DNA of 64,000 nt from Dehalococcoidia bacterium (GCA_023228825.1 JALOAL010000005.1:62001-126000), one strand, 5' to 3'; shown: positions 49,808-59,154, counted from the stretch's first letter. The notes: generated by a model not told the origin, from the letters alone. Numbers and translations: made by a program.

Positions 49808-50556
49808 ATCACCCCCCGGCGCCGCAGTTCCGCTTGCTGGCGATAGACGAAGCGCACCAGCCGTTCGATCTCGGACTGGTTGGGCTCCAGGAACTGGCAG
49901 TGCACGCGATAGTGCTGGGCCCTCGCGTCCGGCCGCGCGCTGCTGAGCACCAGCGCACCGATGTCCATCTCCAGCGGGTCCCCGTCCAGTTCAAAGACCA
50001 GCCGCAGGCGGCTCCCCACCGGCACGTGGTCCCGCATCTGCAGCAGGGCGCCCCCACCGGACAGGTCCAGGATCACCGACTGCACCGACTGCACTTCCTG
50101 CCCGTCGTCATCCAGCCGCGCCGTACGCCGAGGCTGGATGCGAGTCACGAGGCGGTAGAACTGCCGGCGTTCAGAGTGCTCCGCCTCCAGCGGCGGGTCG
50201 ATCACGAACGTCTCCGTGGCCGCCTCGGACAGGCGCACGTCCACCCCGAAGCGGTACACCCGTCCTCGGAGCGTGGTGAACATGGTCAGGTGGTCGCCGG
50301 GGCGGACCTCCAGCACCTCACGGCCACGGCCCTGATCGCGGCCACTGTCATGGCCACCGTCATGGCCACCGTCATGGCCACTGTCATGGCCACTGTCATG
50401 GCCACTGTCGTGGCCCCGGTCACGCCAGGGCATCGCGAGGCGCACGCCGTTCGGCATCACCGAACGCACCGTGGCCTCGTAGGACGGGCCCAGGGGGTCG
50501 CCGGGTGGCGACACCTTGACGCGCGTCCCCGGCCGCAGGTCAACGTACGCTGGCAC
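49804..50556 (-). CDS. PilZ-domain (YcgR-like) flagellar brake protein with His-Asp repeats
   Basis: 250 residues from GTG 50556, 8 nt after the flhF stop. A YcgR-type N-terminal domain is interrupted at ~48-71 by about six tandem HDSG/HDGG tetrapeptides, then resumes (RPGDHLTMFTTLRGRVYRFGV). The PilZ domain has RRQFYR (RxxxR, 131-135) and DLSGGGALL (D164-S166-G169), the c-di-GMP-binding motifs. It should slow or reset the motor when c-di-GMP rises. The repeats could bind metal ions. Overlaps the next gene by 4 nt. Confidence 0.85.
   Translation of the reverse strand: MPAYVDLRPGTRVKVSPPGDPLGPSYEATVRSVMPNGVRLAMPWRDRGHDSGHDSGHDSGHDGGHDGGHDSGRDQGRGREVLEVRPGDHLTMFTTLRGRVYRFGVDVRLSEAATETFVIDPPLEAEHSERRQFYRLVTRIQPRRTARLDDDGQEVQSVQSVILDLSGGGALLQMRDHVPVGSRLRLVFELDGDPLEMDIGALVLSSARPDARAQHYRVHCQFLEPNQSEIERLVRFVYRQQAELRRRGVM
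50341..50414. repeat. Tandem 12-nt repeats in the PilZ gene
   Basis: About six units of TCATGGCCACTG or TCATGGCCACCG. They translate to HDSG/HDGG on the minus strand. The two unit types alternate in blocks, suggesting recent slippage expansion. Confidence 0.85.
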
Positions 50557-50564
50557 GGTGAGGC

Positions 50565-51896
50565 CTACCCCGCCCGCGCCAGGCGTCGGCGCGGAGCCGG
50601 CGTGGGCGCGGCGGCCGGCGCCGGCTGCGCGGGGTCCCACGTGGCGCGCACCACGGCCGCCGCGAGCGCCAGGTTGTCGCCCGGCACGGCCGCCTCGCTC
50701 ACCTGGTCCGAGTGCGTGCTGAACGCCACGCCGATGGACGCCTCCACGGACACGCCGGCGAGCGCCCCGTAGTGCGAGGTCTCGTCACAGCGCGTGAGCA
50801 CCAGGCCGTCGATGCCCGTGGCGCTGTAGGCGCTGACGGTCTCCGCCAGGTCGGCGCCCTTCATGGTCGCTGGCACGGCGAGCAGCACCAGTCGCTGGCG
50901 CGCGGCCTGCAGGAACGAGTCCAGTTCCGCCATGCGGTCGCGTCGGAGTCCGTTGTGGCCGGGGGTGTCGACGATCACCACGTCCACCTCCGCGTCCGCG
51001 AGCACCTCCGCGAGTTCGTCCGGCGCGTAGCAGAGGCGCACCTCCAGGCCAGTGGCGGCGCCGAAGGCGAGCAGTTGCTGGGGGGCGCCGGCGCGGTTCA
51101 CGTCCGTGCCGGCAATGACCACGTTCAACTCCTGGCGTTGCAACTGCAGCGCCAGCCGCACGGCCATGGTGGTCTTCCCCGCCCCGGACGGCCCCACCAC
51201 GAAGATCGCCCGACTGCGCGACGTGTTGCGCAAGGTGGGGAGGGCCACCGCCGGCGGCAGTTTCGCGGCCAGGCGCCGCTCCACCGCGGACGCCAGCGCC
51301 GCCTCCTCCGTCGGGCGGGCGTCCACCTCCGCCAGCACGGCGCCGGCCAGCGCGGCCGGCATGCCGTGACGCACCAGGTGGTCCTTCATCACGCGCAGTC
51401 CCGCCGGGCCAGCGTCCACGCGGGCGTCCCGGCGGTCCTCCAGCAGTTGCTCCAGCATCCCGCGCATCTGCTCCAACTGCTGTCCCAGTTGGCCGGCGAC
51501 GGCAGAGCCCGAGGCCCGGCCTCGCGCTTGCTCAAGCACGACATCGCTCGCCTCGCCATGTCCGGCTGCAAGCGCGTCCTCCAGGGGGGCGGGCTGTCGA
51601 GTGCCGGCGAAGGGGCCGGCCACGGCAGACAAGGCGGCGGTGGCCTCCGCCACGGCGCGCACCAGGTCGTGCGCGGCCCGGTCCTGTTCCAGCGTGGCGC
51701 GCAGCGGGACGGCGTCCCCGCTGTCCTCCGGGACGCGCGCCACCACCTCCACGAACTGGCGGCCGGGCTGGCCGAAGAGGCCGGGCGCGAACGCCTTGCG
51801 CGTCGAGAGGATGACCGCGCCGTCTCCCAGGTCATTACGGACCTGCTCGTACGCCTCGGCCAGGGTTGGCGCCTGGAAGCGCTTAGGCTGCTGCAT
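50565..51896 (-). CDS. flhF: Flagellar SRP-like GTPase FlhF
   Basis: 443 residues. An N-terminal variable region (~1-225) precedes the SRP-type NG domain with P-loop GPSGAGKTT (235-243). Switch II is DTPGHNG (310-316) where FlhF normally has DTAGR, and the base-specificity loop is TRCD (368-371) instead of TKLD. FlhF positions the flagellum and recruits basal-body parts. It overlaps flhA by 14 nt. The usual partner flhG does not follow; a PilZ gene does. Confidence 0.88.
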   Translation of the reverse strand: MQQPKRFQAPTLAEAYEQVRNDLGDGAVILSTRKAFAPGLFGQPGRQFVEVVARVPEDSGDAVPLRATLEQDRAAHDLVRAVAEATAALSAVAGPFAGTRQPAPLEDALAAGHGEASDVVLEQARGRASGSAVAGQLGQQLEQMRGMLEQLLEDRRDARVDAGPAGLRVMKDHLVRHGMPAALAGAVLAEVDARPTEEAALASAVERRLAAKLPPAVALPTLRNTSRSRAIFVVGPSGAGKTTMAVRLALQLQRQELNVVIAGTDVNRAGAPQQLLAFGAATGLEVRLCYAPDELAEVLADAEVDVVIVDTPGHNGLRRDRMAELDSFLQAARQRLVLLAVPATMKGADLAETVSAYSATGIDGLVLTRCDETSHYGALAGVSVEASIGVAFSTHSDQVSEAAVPGDNLALAAAVVRATWDPAQPAPAAAPTPAPRRRLARAG

Positions 51897-53994
51897 ACTC
51901 CACCTCCACCTGTCCCAGGACTTCGACCTCCACCTCGCGCGCGACTTCCGCGAACGAGAGGACGGCGAGCGCCGGCAGTGACCGTTCCAGCAGCCGGCGG
52001 AGCGGCCGCCGGATGCGTGTCGACGTGAGCAGGACGGGCTGCTGTCCCGTAGCGGCGGCGCGTTCCATCTGCGACGCCACGCGGTTCATCAGCCGCTGCA
52101 GGAGGTCCGGCGAGACCACCAGGGCCATGCCGCTCTCCGTCTGCGTAAGCGCCTGCGCGAGCGTCTGCTCCAGGCGCGGGTTGAGCGTGATCGAGTGCAG
52201 CCGCCCGTCCGGCGCGCGGTGCTGCATGGACAACTGGCGGCACAACGCCTGGCGCACGCCCTCCGTCAGCGCCTCGATGTCCTTGGTCTGCCGGCCCAGG
52301 TCCGCCAGCGTCTCCGCGATGGTGACCATGTCGCGCACGGAGACACCCTCCGAGAGCAGCAACTGCAGGACGCCCTGCACCTCGCCCACGGTCAGGACGC
52401 CCGGCACCAGTTCCTCCACCACGGCGGGGTACTCCTCCTTGAGGTGGGTGAGCAGGGTCTGCGTGTCCTGGCGAGAGAGCAGTTCCGGGGCGTGGCGCCG
52501 GATCAACTCGCTCAGGTGGGTGATCAGGACAGAGGGCGGGTCCACCACCGTGTAGCCCAGCAATTCCGCCTGCTGCTTCTCCACCTGCGGGATCCACTTG
52601 GCGGGCAGGCCGAACGCCGGCTCCGTCGTCGCCTCGCCCTCGATGTCCCCGGTAGCCAGGCCGGAGTCCATGGCCAGGAAGTCGTGGACGTGCAGCGTGC
52701 CGCCGCCGATCTCGATGCCGCGGAGGCGCACCACGTACTGGTTGGCGCCCAGGGCCAGGTTGTCGCGGATGCGGATCATCGGCACCACCACCCCCAGGTC
52801 CAGCGCGGTCTGACGCCGCATGATGGTGATCCGGTTGAGCAGGTTGCCCCCGCGTTCGTCATCCACCAGCGGGATCAGGCCGTACCCGACCTCCACCTCC
52901 AGCGGATCGACCTTCAGCACGGAGACCACTGAGTCCACGCTCTGCGACTCCTCGACCTGCTCGAACTCCTGCGCCTCCGCAAGTTCGACCGCGCGGGCCT
53001 TGCTGCGCTCCCGGACCATGAAGCCTGTCCCGGCCATCATGGCCGCGATGATGAAGAACGGGGATCGGGGAAGTCCCGGTGTCAGACCGAATCCCACCAG
53101 CACCGCCGCCACGATGAACAGCGCCCGCGGGTTCGCGAACATCTGCGCGCCGATGTTCGTGCCCAGGTGCTCGTCCGAGGACGCCGCGCGCGTGACGATG
53201 ATGCCCGCGGCCGTGGAGATCAGCAGCGCCGGGATCTGCGAGACCAGCCCGTCGCCGATGGTGAGTAGCGCGAAATGGCCCACCGCGTCGCCGGGGGACA
53301 GCCCCATCTGCATGACGCCGATGGTCATGCCACCAATGAGGTTGATCGTGGTGATGATCAGCCCCGCGATGGCGTCGCCCTTCACGAACTTGCTGGCGCC
53401 GTCCATGGCGCCGTAGAAGTCCGCCTCCGAGGAGATGCGCCGGCGCCGATCCTTCGCCTCCGTGTCCGAGATCAGGCCGGCGTTCAGGTCCGCATCGATC
53501 GACATCTGCTTGCCGGGCATGGCGTCCAGCGTGAAGCGCGCCGCCACCTCCGCCACCCGCCCCGCGCCGTTGGTGATCACCACGAACTGCACGATCAGCA
53601 GGATGAGGAACACGACCAGGCCCACCACCAGCGACCCGCCGATCACGAACGCCCCGAAGGCGTCGATGACGGCGCCAGCGTCGCCCTGGATCAGGATCAG
53701 GCGCGTGCTGGCGATGTTGATGCCCAGCCGGAAGAGCGTGGTGAGCAGCAACAGAGAGGGGAAGACGCTGAACGACAGCACATCCTGCGTGTACATGGAG
53801 ATCAGCAGGATGGTGATCCCCACGGCGATGTTGGCCACGATCAGGACGCTGAGCAGCCCGGTGGGGATCGGGATGATCATCATCGCGATGATCATCACCA
53901 CGGCCACCGCCATGGCCACGTCCGAGTTGCGCGTGAGCACGTCCAGCATTCCCATGCGCGGGGTCTGCCCAGCGTGCGCGGTCTGTGCTGCCAT
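51883..53994 (-). CDS. flhA: Flagellar export gate protein FlhA
   Basis: 703 residues with eight N-terminal membrane segments and a ~350-residue cytoplasmic domain. Diagnostic FHIPEP-family segments are FPSLLLLTTLFRLGINIASTRLIL, the cytoplasmic loop DAMPGKQMSIDADLNAGLISDTEAKDRRRRISSEADFYGAMDGASKFVKGDAIAG, and LDLGVVVPMIRIRDN. It docks substrates and couples proton flow to export. The C-terminus overlaps flhF. Confidence 0.97.
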   Translation of the reverse strand: MAAQTAHAGQTPRMGMLDVLTRNSDVAMAVAVVMIIAMMIIPIPTGLLSVLIVANIAVGITILLISMYTQDVLSFSVFPSLLLLTTLFRLGINIASTRLILIQGDAGAVIDAFGAFVIGGSLVVGLVVFLILLIVQFVVITNGAGRVAEVAARFTLDAMPGKQMSIDADLNAGLISDTEAKDRRRRISSEADFYGAMDGASKFVKGDAIAGLIITTINLIGGMTIGVMQMGLSPGDAVGHFALLTIGDGLVSQIPALLISTAAGIIVTRAASSDEHLGTNIGAQMFANPRALFIVAAVLVGFGLTPGLPRSPFFIIAAMMAGTGFMVRERSKARAVELAEAQEFEQVEESQSVDSVVSVLKVDPLEVEVGYGLIPLVDDERGGNLLNRITIMRRQTALDLGVVVPMIRIRDNLALGANQYVVRLRGIEIGGGTLHVHDFLAMDSGLATGDIEGEATTEPAFGLPAKWIPQVEKQQAELLGYTVVDPPSVLITHLSELIRRHAPELLSRQDTQTLLTHLKEEYPAVVEELVPGVLTVGEVQGVLQLLLSEGVSVRDMVTIAETLADLGRQTKDIEALTEGVRQALCRQLSMQHRAPDGRLHSITLNPRLEQTLAQALTQTESGMALVVSPDLLQRLMNRVASQMERAAATGQQPVLLTSTRIRRPLRRLLERSLPALAVLSFAEVAREVEVEVLGQVEVEYAAA

Positions 53995-54015
53995 GGCCTT
54001 GCCTGTCCCTCTCGC

Positions 54016-55095
54016 CTACGCCGTCGCCTGCAACGCCCGGCCCAGCGTGCGCAGGCGGTACACGAACGCCAGCACCTCCGCCACCGCCTCGTAGAGGTCA
54101 GCCGGGATCTCCTGGCCGGTGCGCGTGGCCCGGAAGACCGCTCGGCACAGCGGCGGGTTCTGGATGACGGGGATGCCGTGTTCCTCCGCCACCCCGCGCA
54201 TCCTCAGCGCCACCAGGTCGGTCCCCTTCGCCAGCACCACGGGGGCGTGGGAGGAGGTGGGGTCATACTTCAGGGCCACCGCGTAGTGGGTGGGGTTCAC
54301 CAGCACCACGTCCGCCTTGGGCACGGACTGCATCACGCGCGCGAGCAACTTCTGACGCTGCCGCGCCATCTGCCCCTTCATCTGCGGGTCGCCGTCCGTC
54401 TGCTTCGCCTCGTCCTTCACTTCCTGGAGGGACATCCGCAACTGGCGCGTCATGTCACGACGCTGGAAGACGAAGTCCGCCACCGCCAGCGCCAGCACTA
54501 CCAGCGCCACCCGCAACGACAGGTCGAACCCCACCGCCACCAGGATGGCGATCGAGTCCTGGATCCCCGCCTGCATGCCCAGGGTGGAGATGGCCTCCCA
54601 GTGGCCCCGGAAGGTGAGGTAGCCCACCAGTCCCAGCACGGTGAACTTGAACACGGCCTTGACCAGGTTGACGTACGCCTGCCGAGACGCGACCAGGCGC
54701 TTGCCGCCCTCCAACGGGTTGAGCCGCTTGAACTGCGGCTTCAGCGCCTGCGTGGCAAACAGCGGCCCCCCGGTCTGAGCCATGCCCCCCAGCACGCCGA
54801 TCAGCAGCACCGCCGCCATCAGCGGGAGCAACACCAGGATCGACCGCCCGAGGAGCGACACTCCCACCGCCGCGGTGAGATCCACCGTGAGCGGGTTGCG
54901 CCCCAGGTGCGCCCACGTGTCCACCGTGATCGCCTCCAGCGATCCCCACATGTACGGCCCCGCGAACTTGAAGATGCCGAGGATCGCGAGCAGCACGATC
55001 GCGCTGTCCATCTCCCGGCTGTGCGCCACCTGGCCCCGCTTGCGGGCGTCCTCCTGCCGGCGTGGGGTGGGGGCCTCCGTCTTCTCGCCGGCCAT
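54016..55095 (-). CDS. flhB: Flagellar export switch protein FlhB
   Basis: 359 residues. MAGEKTEAPTPRRQEDARKRGQVAHSRE is the standard N-terminus; four membrane segments follow. The autocleavage motif NPTH is at 267-270 (LVNPTHYAVALKYD), which splits the protein to change substrate class from hook to filament. Stop-start contact with fliR is one base. Confidence 0.97.
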   Translation of the reverse strand: MAGEKTEAPTPRRQEDARKRGQVAHSREMDSAIVLLAILGIFKFAGPYMWGSLEAITVDTWAHLGRNPLTVDLTAAVGVSLLGRSILVLLPLMAAVLLIGVLGGMAQTGGPLFATQALKPQFKRLNPLEGGKRLVASRQAYVNLVKAVFKFTVLGLVGYLTFRGHWEAISTLGMQAGIQDSIAILVAVGFDLSLRVALVVLALAVADFVFQRRDMTRQLRMSLQEVKDEAKQTDGDPQMKGQMARQRQKLLARVMQSVPKADVVLVNPTHYAVALKYDPTSSHAPVVLAKGTDLVALRMRGVAEEHGIPVIQNPPLCRAVFRATRTGQEIPADLYEAVAEVLAFVYRLRTLGRALQATA

Positions 55096-55874
55096 CAGCG
55101 CACCACCAGCCCGTTCACGTCCACCAGCGCGCGCCCCAGCGTGGCGCCGATGAACGCGGTCATCAGCGGCATGGCCGCCACCAACGCCACCAGGCCGATG
55201 CCGATCTTGAGCGGGAAGCCCACCACGAGCGCGTGCAACTGCGGCACCGTCCGGTTCACCAGCGCCAGCGCCAGGTCCGTGAGCACCAGCGCGCCGAACA
55301 CCGGCAGCGCAATCTGCACCGCGGACACCAGCAGCGTGCCGAAGAACGGGATCACGCGGTCGCCCGCGATCGCCGACAGCGTCGCCTCGCCCGGCGGGAC
55401 CACCTCGAACGTGCGGAGGAAGCCCTGGATGACCAGGTAGTGGCCGTTGATGGCGAAGAAGATGAGGGCAATCAGGATGCGGTAGAACTGCTCCATCGTG
55501 CCCGTCGGCGCACCCGTCATCGGGTCAAACACCTGGCCGATGCCGAAGCCGATCTGCACGCTCACCAGGCTCGCGGCCATCTCCAGCCCCTGGAACACCA
55601 GCATCACCCCCACGCCGATGGCAATGCCGAGCAGCACCTCCATGCCCAGCAGGCTGGCGAAGACCAGGAGGTCCGTGGGCGTGCTGTCCAGGCCCCTCGC
55701 GCTGAGCGGCAGCACGATCAGCGACAGCACGATCGCGAGCGTCACCTTGATGTGCACCGGCACGCTACGCGCACCAAAGAGCGGCGCCGCCACGATCGCC
55801 GCGGTCAGCCGGCCCAGCACCAGCAGGAAGTGCGCCGACCACTCCGGCGAGACCGCGAACACCTCGCTCAGCAC
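55095..55874 (-). CDS. fliR: Flagellar export apparatus protein FliR
   Basis: 259 residues, GTG start. Multi-pass membrane protein: SPEWSAHFLLVLGRLTAAIVAAPLFGARSVPVHIKVTLAI, GQVFDPMTGAPTGTMEQFYRILIALIFFAINGH, KIGIGLVALVAAMPLMT. Part of the FliPQR pore. Confidence 0.93.
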   Translation of the reverse strand: MLSEVFAVSPEWSAHFLLVLGRLTAAIVAAPLFGARSVPVHIKVTLAIVLSLIVLPLSARGLDSTPTDLLVFASLLGMEVLLGIAIGVGVMLVFQGLEMAASLVSVQIGFGIGQVFDPMTGAPTGTMEQFYRILIALIFFAINGHYLVIQGFLRTFEVVPPGEATLSAIAGDRVIPFFGTLLVSAVQIALPVFGALVLTDLALALVNRTVPQLHALVVGFPLKIGIGLVALVAAMPLMTAFIGATLGRALVDVNGLVVR

Positions 55875-55896
55875 GAGGGCAGGCCGGACGTGGGGT

Positions 55897-56166
55897 TCAT
55901 CGGGCGAGGTCCGGGAGCGCGGCGAACAGGCGCGTGGTGTAGTTCACCATCGTGCCGATCATCCAGGGGCCAAAGATCGCGGAGATGGCGAAGACGCCGA
56001 AGATCTTGGGCACAAAGGTCAGCGTGACCTCGTTGATCTGGGTCATGGCCTGGAAGACGGACACCAGCATGCCGATCGCCAGGCTCACGATCAGGATCGG
56101 CGCGGCGACCATCAGCGTGGTGGTCAGCGCGTCCTGCGCCAGGGTGATGACGGCGGCGTCGGTCAT
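55897..56166 (-). CDS. fliQ: Flagellar export apparatus protein FliQ
   Basis: 89 residues with two membrane helices: AVITLAQDALTTTLMVAAPILIVSLAIGMLVSVFQAMTQINEVTLTFVPKIFGVF and the second helix FGPWMIGTMVNYT. Length and sequence match FliQ. Lies between fliP and fliR as usual. Confidence 0.95.
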   Translation of the reverse strand: MTDAAVITLAQDALTTTLMVAAPILIVSLAIGMLVSVFQAMTQINEVTLTFVPKIFGVFAISAIFGPWMIGTMVNYTTRLFAALPDLAR

Positions 56167-56198
56167 GTTGCGGGTGGACTCCTATACAGACAGCGCGT

Positions 56199-57011
56199 TC
56201 AGAGGACGAAGGATCTGACCAGCGAGCCGATGATCAGGCCCCATCCGTCCACCAGGACGAACAGCAGGATCTTGAAGGGCAGGGAGACCACCACCGGGGG
56301 GAGCATCATCATGCCCATCGACAGCAGCGCCGAGGACACGACGATGTCGATGATCAGGAACGGGATGAAGATGATGAATCCCATGAGGAACGCGGTCTTC
56401 AACTCGCTCACGATGAAGCCGGGGATGATCACGTAGGTCGGCACGTCCTCCACCGTCGCCGGCCGCGTGTCCTGCGACAGGCCCACGAACAGCGCCAGAT
56501 CCGACTCCCGCGTCTGGGCGAGCATGAACTTGCGGAGGGGGCCCTCCGCCCGGTCGATCGCCTCGGACTGGCCGATCTCGCCGCTGAGGTAGGGCTGCAA
56601 CGCCTGGTCGTTGACCGTGGTCCACACCGGCGCCATCACGAACACCGTGAGCAAAAAGCCAATGCCGATCAGCACCTGGTTCGGCGGCAACTGCGGCACG
56701 CCCACAGCGTTCCGCAGCAGCGACAGCACGATGATGATGCGGGTGAACGAGGTCACCATGATCAGCAGCGCCGGCGCCAGCGACAGCGTGGTCAGCAGCA
56801 ACAGCAACTGCACCCCGGTCGCCCGCCCGGACGGATCGTCCACGGACTCCGGACCCAGCCCCGGCGCCGTCACGCTCCCGTCCGCCGCCACGCAGCCCGT
56901 GCACAGCGCAACCACGATGCCCACGCTCAGCACGAGGCCCATGGCGCGGCCCAGCCTGCGCTGGGAGACCCGCACGCGCGGAAGCGCCAGGCGTCGCGCC
57001 CATGAGTGCAT
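56199..57011 (-). CDS. fliP: Flagellar export apparatus protein FliP
   Basis: 270 residues from ATG 57011. A basic start and hydrophobic segment (LVLSVGIVVALCTGC) act as a signal; the mature part has TLSLAPALLIMVTSFTRIIIVLSLLRNAVG, PVWTTVNDQALQPYLSGEI, ALFVGL, VIIPGFIVSELKTAFLMGFIIFIPFLIIDIVVSS and MGMMMLPPVVVSLPFKILLFVLVDGW, all FliP hallmarks. Three nt after fliO. Confidence 0.96.
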   Translation of the reverse strand: MHSWARRLALPRVRVSQRRLGRAMGLVLSVGIVVALCTGCVAADGSVTAPGLGPESVDDPSGRATGVQLLLLLTTLSLAPALLIMVTSFTRIIIVLSLLRNAVGVPQLPPNQVLIGIGFLLTVFVMAPVWTTVNDQALQPYLSGEIGQSEAIDRAEGPLRKFMLAQTRESDLALFVGLSQDTRPATVEDVPTYVIIPGFIVSELKTAFLMGFIIFIPFLIIDIVVSSALLSMGMMMLPPVVVSLPFKILLFVLVDGWGLIIGSLVRSFVL

Positions 57012-57014
57012 CGC

Positions 57015-58052
57015 TCAGCCGGCGTTCCGTCGCGCCACGGCGATGGCGCGCTGCAACTCGGCGATCTGCGCGTCGCGCGACACCGCAGATATGCCCGCAG
57101 GCGCCACTGACGAGGCCGACGGGGCTGTCGAGGCTGACGGGGCCTGCCCGTAGCCCGAGCGCGCGCGCAGGCCGGCCGCCGTCGGCGCGCCCCGCACCTC
57201 CGCCGCCTCGATGCTGGCAAGCGTGCGTTCGAAGAGCGACTGCCGGGACTCCGGCTCTGCCGCCGCATCCCGGCGACGCGAGGCCCGCACGGAGCGGTCA
57301 GCAGCCGGACGGGCCGCCGCCCGTGCGAGGACGGCGCGCAGGGCGCCGAAGCGCCGCGCACGCACCTCGGACGAGGCGGACGCGGCCGGTCGCCCCTGTA
57401 CCTGCTGTGCCTGCTGTGCTCGGTCTGCCGTGCGTTGCTCGCGGGCGCGCGCGTTCACCTCGCGGCGGCGGGCGTTCATCGCGACGAGGCCGGTGCCGAG
57501 CGACGACACGAGCGACGCGAGGCCACCCGCGGCAGCGCGACCAGGTGCGACCTCCTGCGGCCGGTCCACCAGCCGCTTCAGTTCTTCCGGGTCGTCCACG
57601 CTCATCAGCGAGGTGATGCGCTCCGGTGTGGCGCCCACCAGCACCGCGCGGTCGCCCAGGCGCACCAGGTGCAGCGTGCGGTTCGGGCCCAGCGCGTGCG
57701 TCTCCACCACCTCGAGCGCTCCCAGTCCGCCGGCACGCCCTCCCTGGTGGACGCGGCGGACATACCAGCGCATGCCGGCCACGGCAGCCCAGATCACCAG
57801 CACCACCAGCGCCAGGCGCGCGATGAGGCCGAACCAGTCGCCCGCGCCAAACGTCGAGACGCCCGCTCCCACCTCGCCGCCGGCGCCGCTACCGGCGGCC
57901 TCCTGCGCAAACGCCGAGCCGGACACCACGAGCGCGGCCATGCCTCCACCGAGGGCGCCCAGAACAGCAGGGACAGCAGGGACACGAGGGATGCGGGCGA
58001 CACCGGCAACGCGGACGCCTCGAGAGTGAGGGAGCGGGAAGGGCGCGTGCAT
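57015..58052 (-). CDS. fliO: FliO-like flagellar protein with long C-terminal extension
   Basis: 345 residues, far longer than usual FliO (about 120-200). A signal-like N-terminus ending SGSAFAQ is followed by the single FliO membrane segment (DWFGLIARLALVVLVIWAAVAGMRWYVRRV), and LGALEVVETHALGPNRTLHLVRLGDRAVLVGATPERITSLMSVDD. After that come ~170 residues of Ala/Arg/Gln-rich low-complexity sequence ending in a helix. FliO helps FliP assemble. The extra tail is unexplained. Confidence 0.82.
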   Translation of the reverse strand: MHAPFPLPHSRGVRVAGVARIPRVPAVPAVLGALGGGMAALVVSGSAFAQEAAGSGAGGEVGAGVSTFGAGDWFGLIARLALVVLVIWAAVAGMRWYVRRVHQGGRAGGLGALEVVETHALGPNRTLHLVRLGDRAVLVGATPERITSLMSVDDPEELKRLVDRPQEVAPGRAAAGGLASLVSSLGTGLVAMNARRREVNARAREQRTADRAQQAQQVQGRPAASASSEVRARRFGALRAVLARAAARPAADRSVRASRRRDAAAEPESRQSLFERTLASIEAAEVRGAPTAAGLRARSGYGQAPSASTAPSASSVAPAGISAVSRDAQIAELQRAIAVARRNAG

Positions 58053-58054
58053 GG

Positions 58055-59140
58055 CTACGCCCCCATCGCCTGCGCGCGGCGTCGCGGGGAGACGATCTCC
58101 GTGACACGGACGCCGAAGTTCTCGTCCACCACCACCACTTCGCCACGCGCGATCAACTGCTCGTTGACCAGCACATCCACCGGCTCCCCGGCGAGTTTGT
58201 TGAGTTCCACCACGGAGCCGGGCCCCAGGGAGAGCACCTCCTCCACAGTCAGGGTGCTGCGCCCAAGTTCCACCGTGACCCGCATGGAGACGTCCATGAT
58301 CAGGTCCAGCGAGCGGCGCTCCGCGCTGATGGGCGAGACGTCGCTCAGTGGGGGGAATCGCACCGGGTGAACATCCACGTCTTCGCGGGCTCCTGCTCCA
58401 AAGGTCCCTGCGGGGCGCAGGGTCGAGATGTTGTCCATGCCCGCGTCCGCGTGCCCCGTCGCGTCCTCCACCGTGCCGGTGGCGAGGGAGACAAGGTCTT
58501 CCAGCGAGTCGAAGTCCGCCGCGTCCGGAGCGGCGCTGGGCGTCTCCGCGAACGCGTCCAGGAAGCGCTGCGGCGCCAGCAGCACCATCGCCACCACCTC
58601 GGCGCCCAGGCCCAGGCTCAGGTCCACGCGCACCACGGGCTCACCCGCCGCCGCCTCCACGACCGCCGCGACGATCTCGCTCGCGTCGCCCACGCGGGCC
58701 GGCGCGGGGACGACCTCTATGCCCCGGAGGTCGTCGATGAAGAGGGTCATGGTCATGAGGTCGAAGAACTCGCGGACGGCGGCGGAGATCATCTCCATCT
58801 GCGCGCGGGCGAAGTCCGCATCGGCCATACGCTCCGCGCCGGTCTCCACGCTCAGCAGCGTGCCCGCGTCCGCCAGGGAGACGAAGGCCGCGCCGCGGTG
58901 GCGGCCGCCGGAGGGCTCGGACATGGACAGGTCCATGCCCAGGTGGTCGGTTGCGGAGACCTCCGCGCTCAGGCCGGCGACGTCCGTCGTACTGAACGAG
59001 ACCTCGCGCAGGCTGGGCCGCGTGCCGGTCAGGCTTTCCAGCCCGGTCAGCACCTTCTCGCGCAGCACGGGCGCCAGCGCGGACAGCGCCTCCGCCGCCG
59101 GGCCAAGCACCTCCCCCAGGGGATCCTGTTCACCTGCCAT
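58055..59140 (-). CDS. fliY: Flagellar switch protein FliN/FliY
   Basis: 361 residues from ATG 59140 (GGAGG six bases upstream). The first ~220 residues form a CheC/FliY-like region (ALSALAPVLREKVLTGLESLTG... MEMISAAVREFFDLMTMTLF). The last ~90 are the SpoA domain of FliN (LDLIMDVSMRVTVELGRSTLTVEEVLSLGPGSVVELNKLAGEPVDVLVN). The large N-terminus means FliY rather than short FliN. FliY can also dephosphorylate CheY-P in Bacillus; the CheC-type DxxxExxN site is not clearly intact here. Confidence 0.85.
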   Translation of the reverse strand: MAGEQDPLGEVLGPAAEALSALAPVLREKVLTGLESLTGTRPSLREVSFSTTDVAGLSAEVSATDHLGMDLSMSEPSGGRHRGAAFVSLADAGTLLSVETGAERMADADFARAQMEMISAAVREFFDLMTMTLFIDDLRGIEVVPAPARVGDASEIVAAVVEAAAGEPVVRVDLSLGLGAEVVAMVLLAPQRFLDAFAETPSAAPDAADFDSLEDLVSLATGTVEDATGHADAGMDNISTLRPAGTFGAGAREDVDVHPVRFPPLSDVSPISAERRSLDLIMDVSMRVTVELGRSTLTVEEVLSLGPGSVVELNKLAGEPVDVLVNEQLIARGEVVVVDENFGVRVTEIVSPRRRAQAMGA

Positions 59141-59154
59141 GGTGTCCTCCGTCG

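Noticed and set aside
50341..50414. CRISPR-like repeat array
   Set aside because: Units are 12 nt without spacers and are translated in frame inside the PilZ gene.
56850..56960. Lipobox in the FliP N-terminus (VALCTGC)
   Set aside because: The -3 position is Cys rather than Leu/Val and FliP is not lipidated; read as a signal-type hydrophobic segment.
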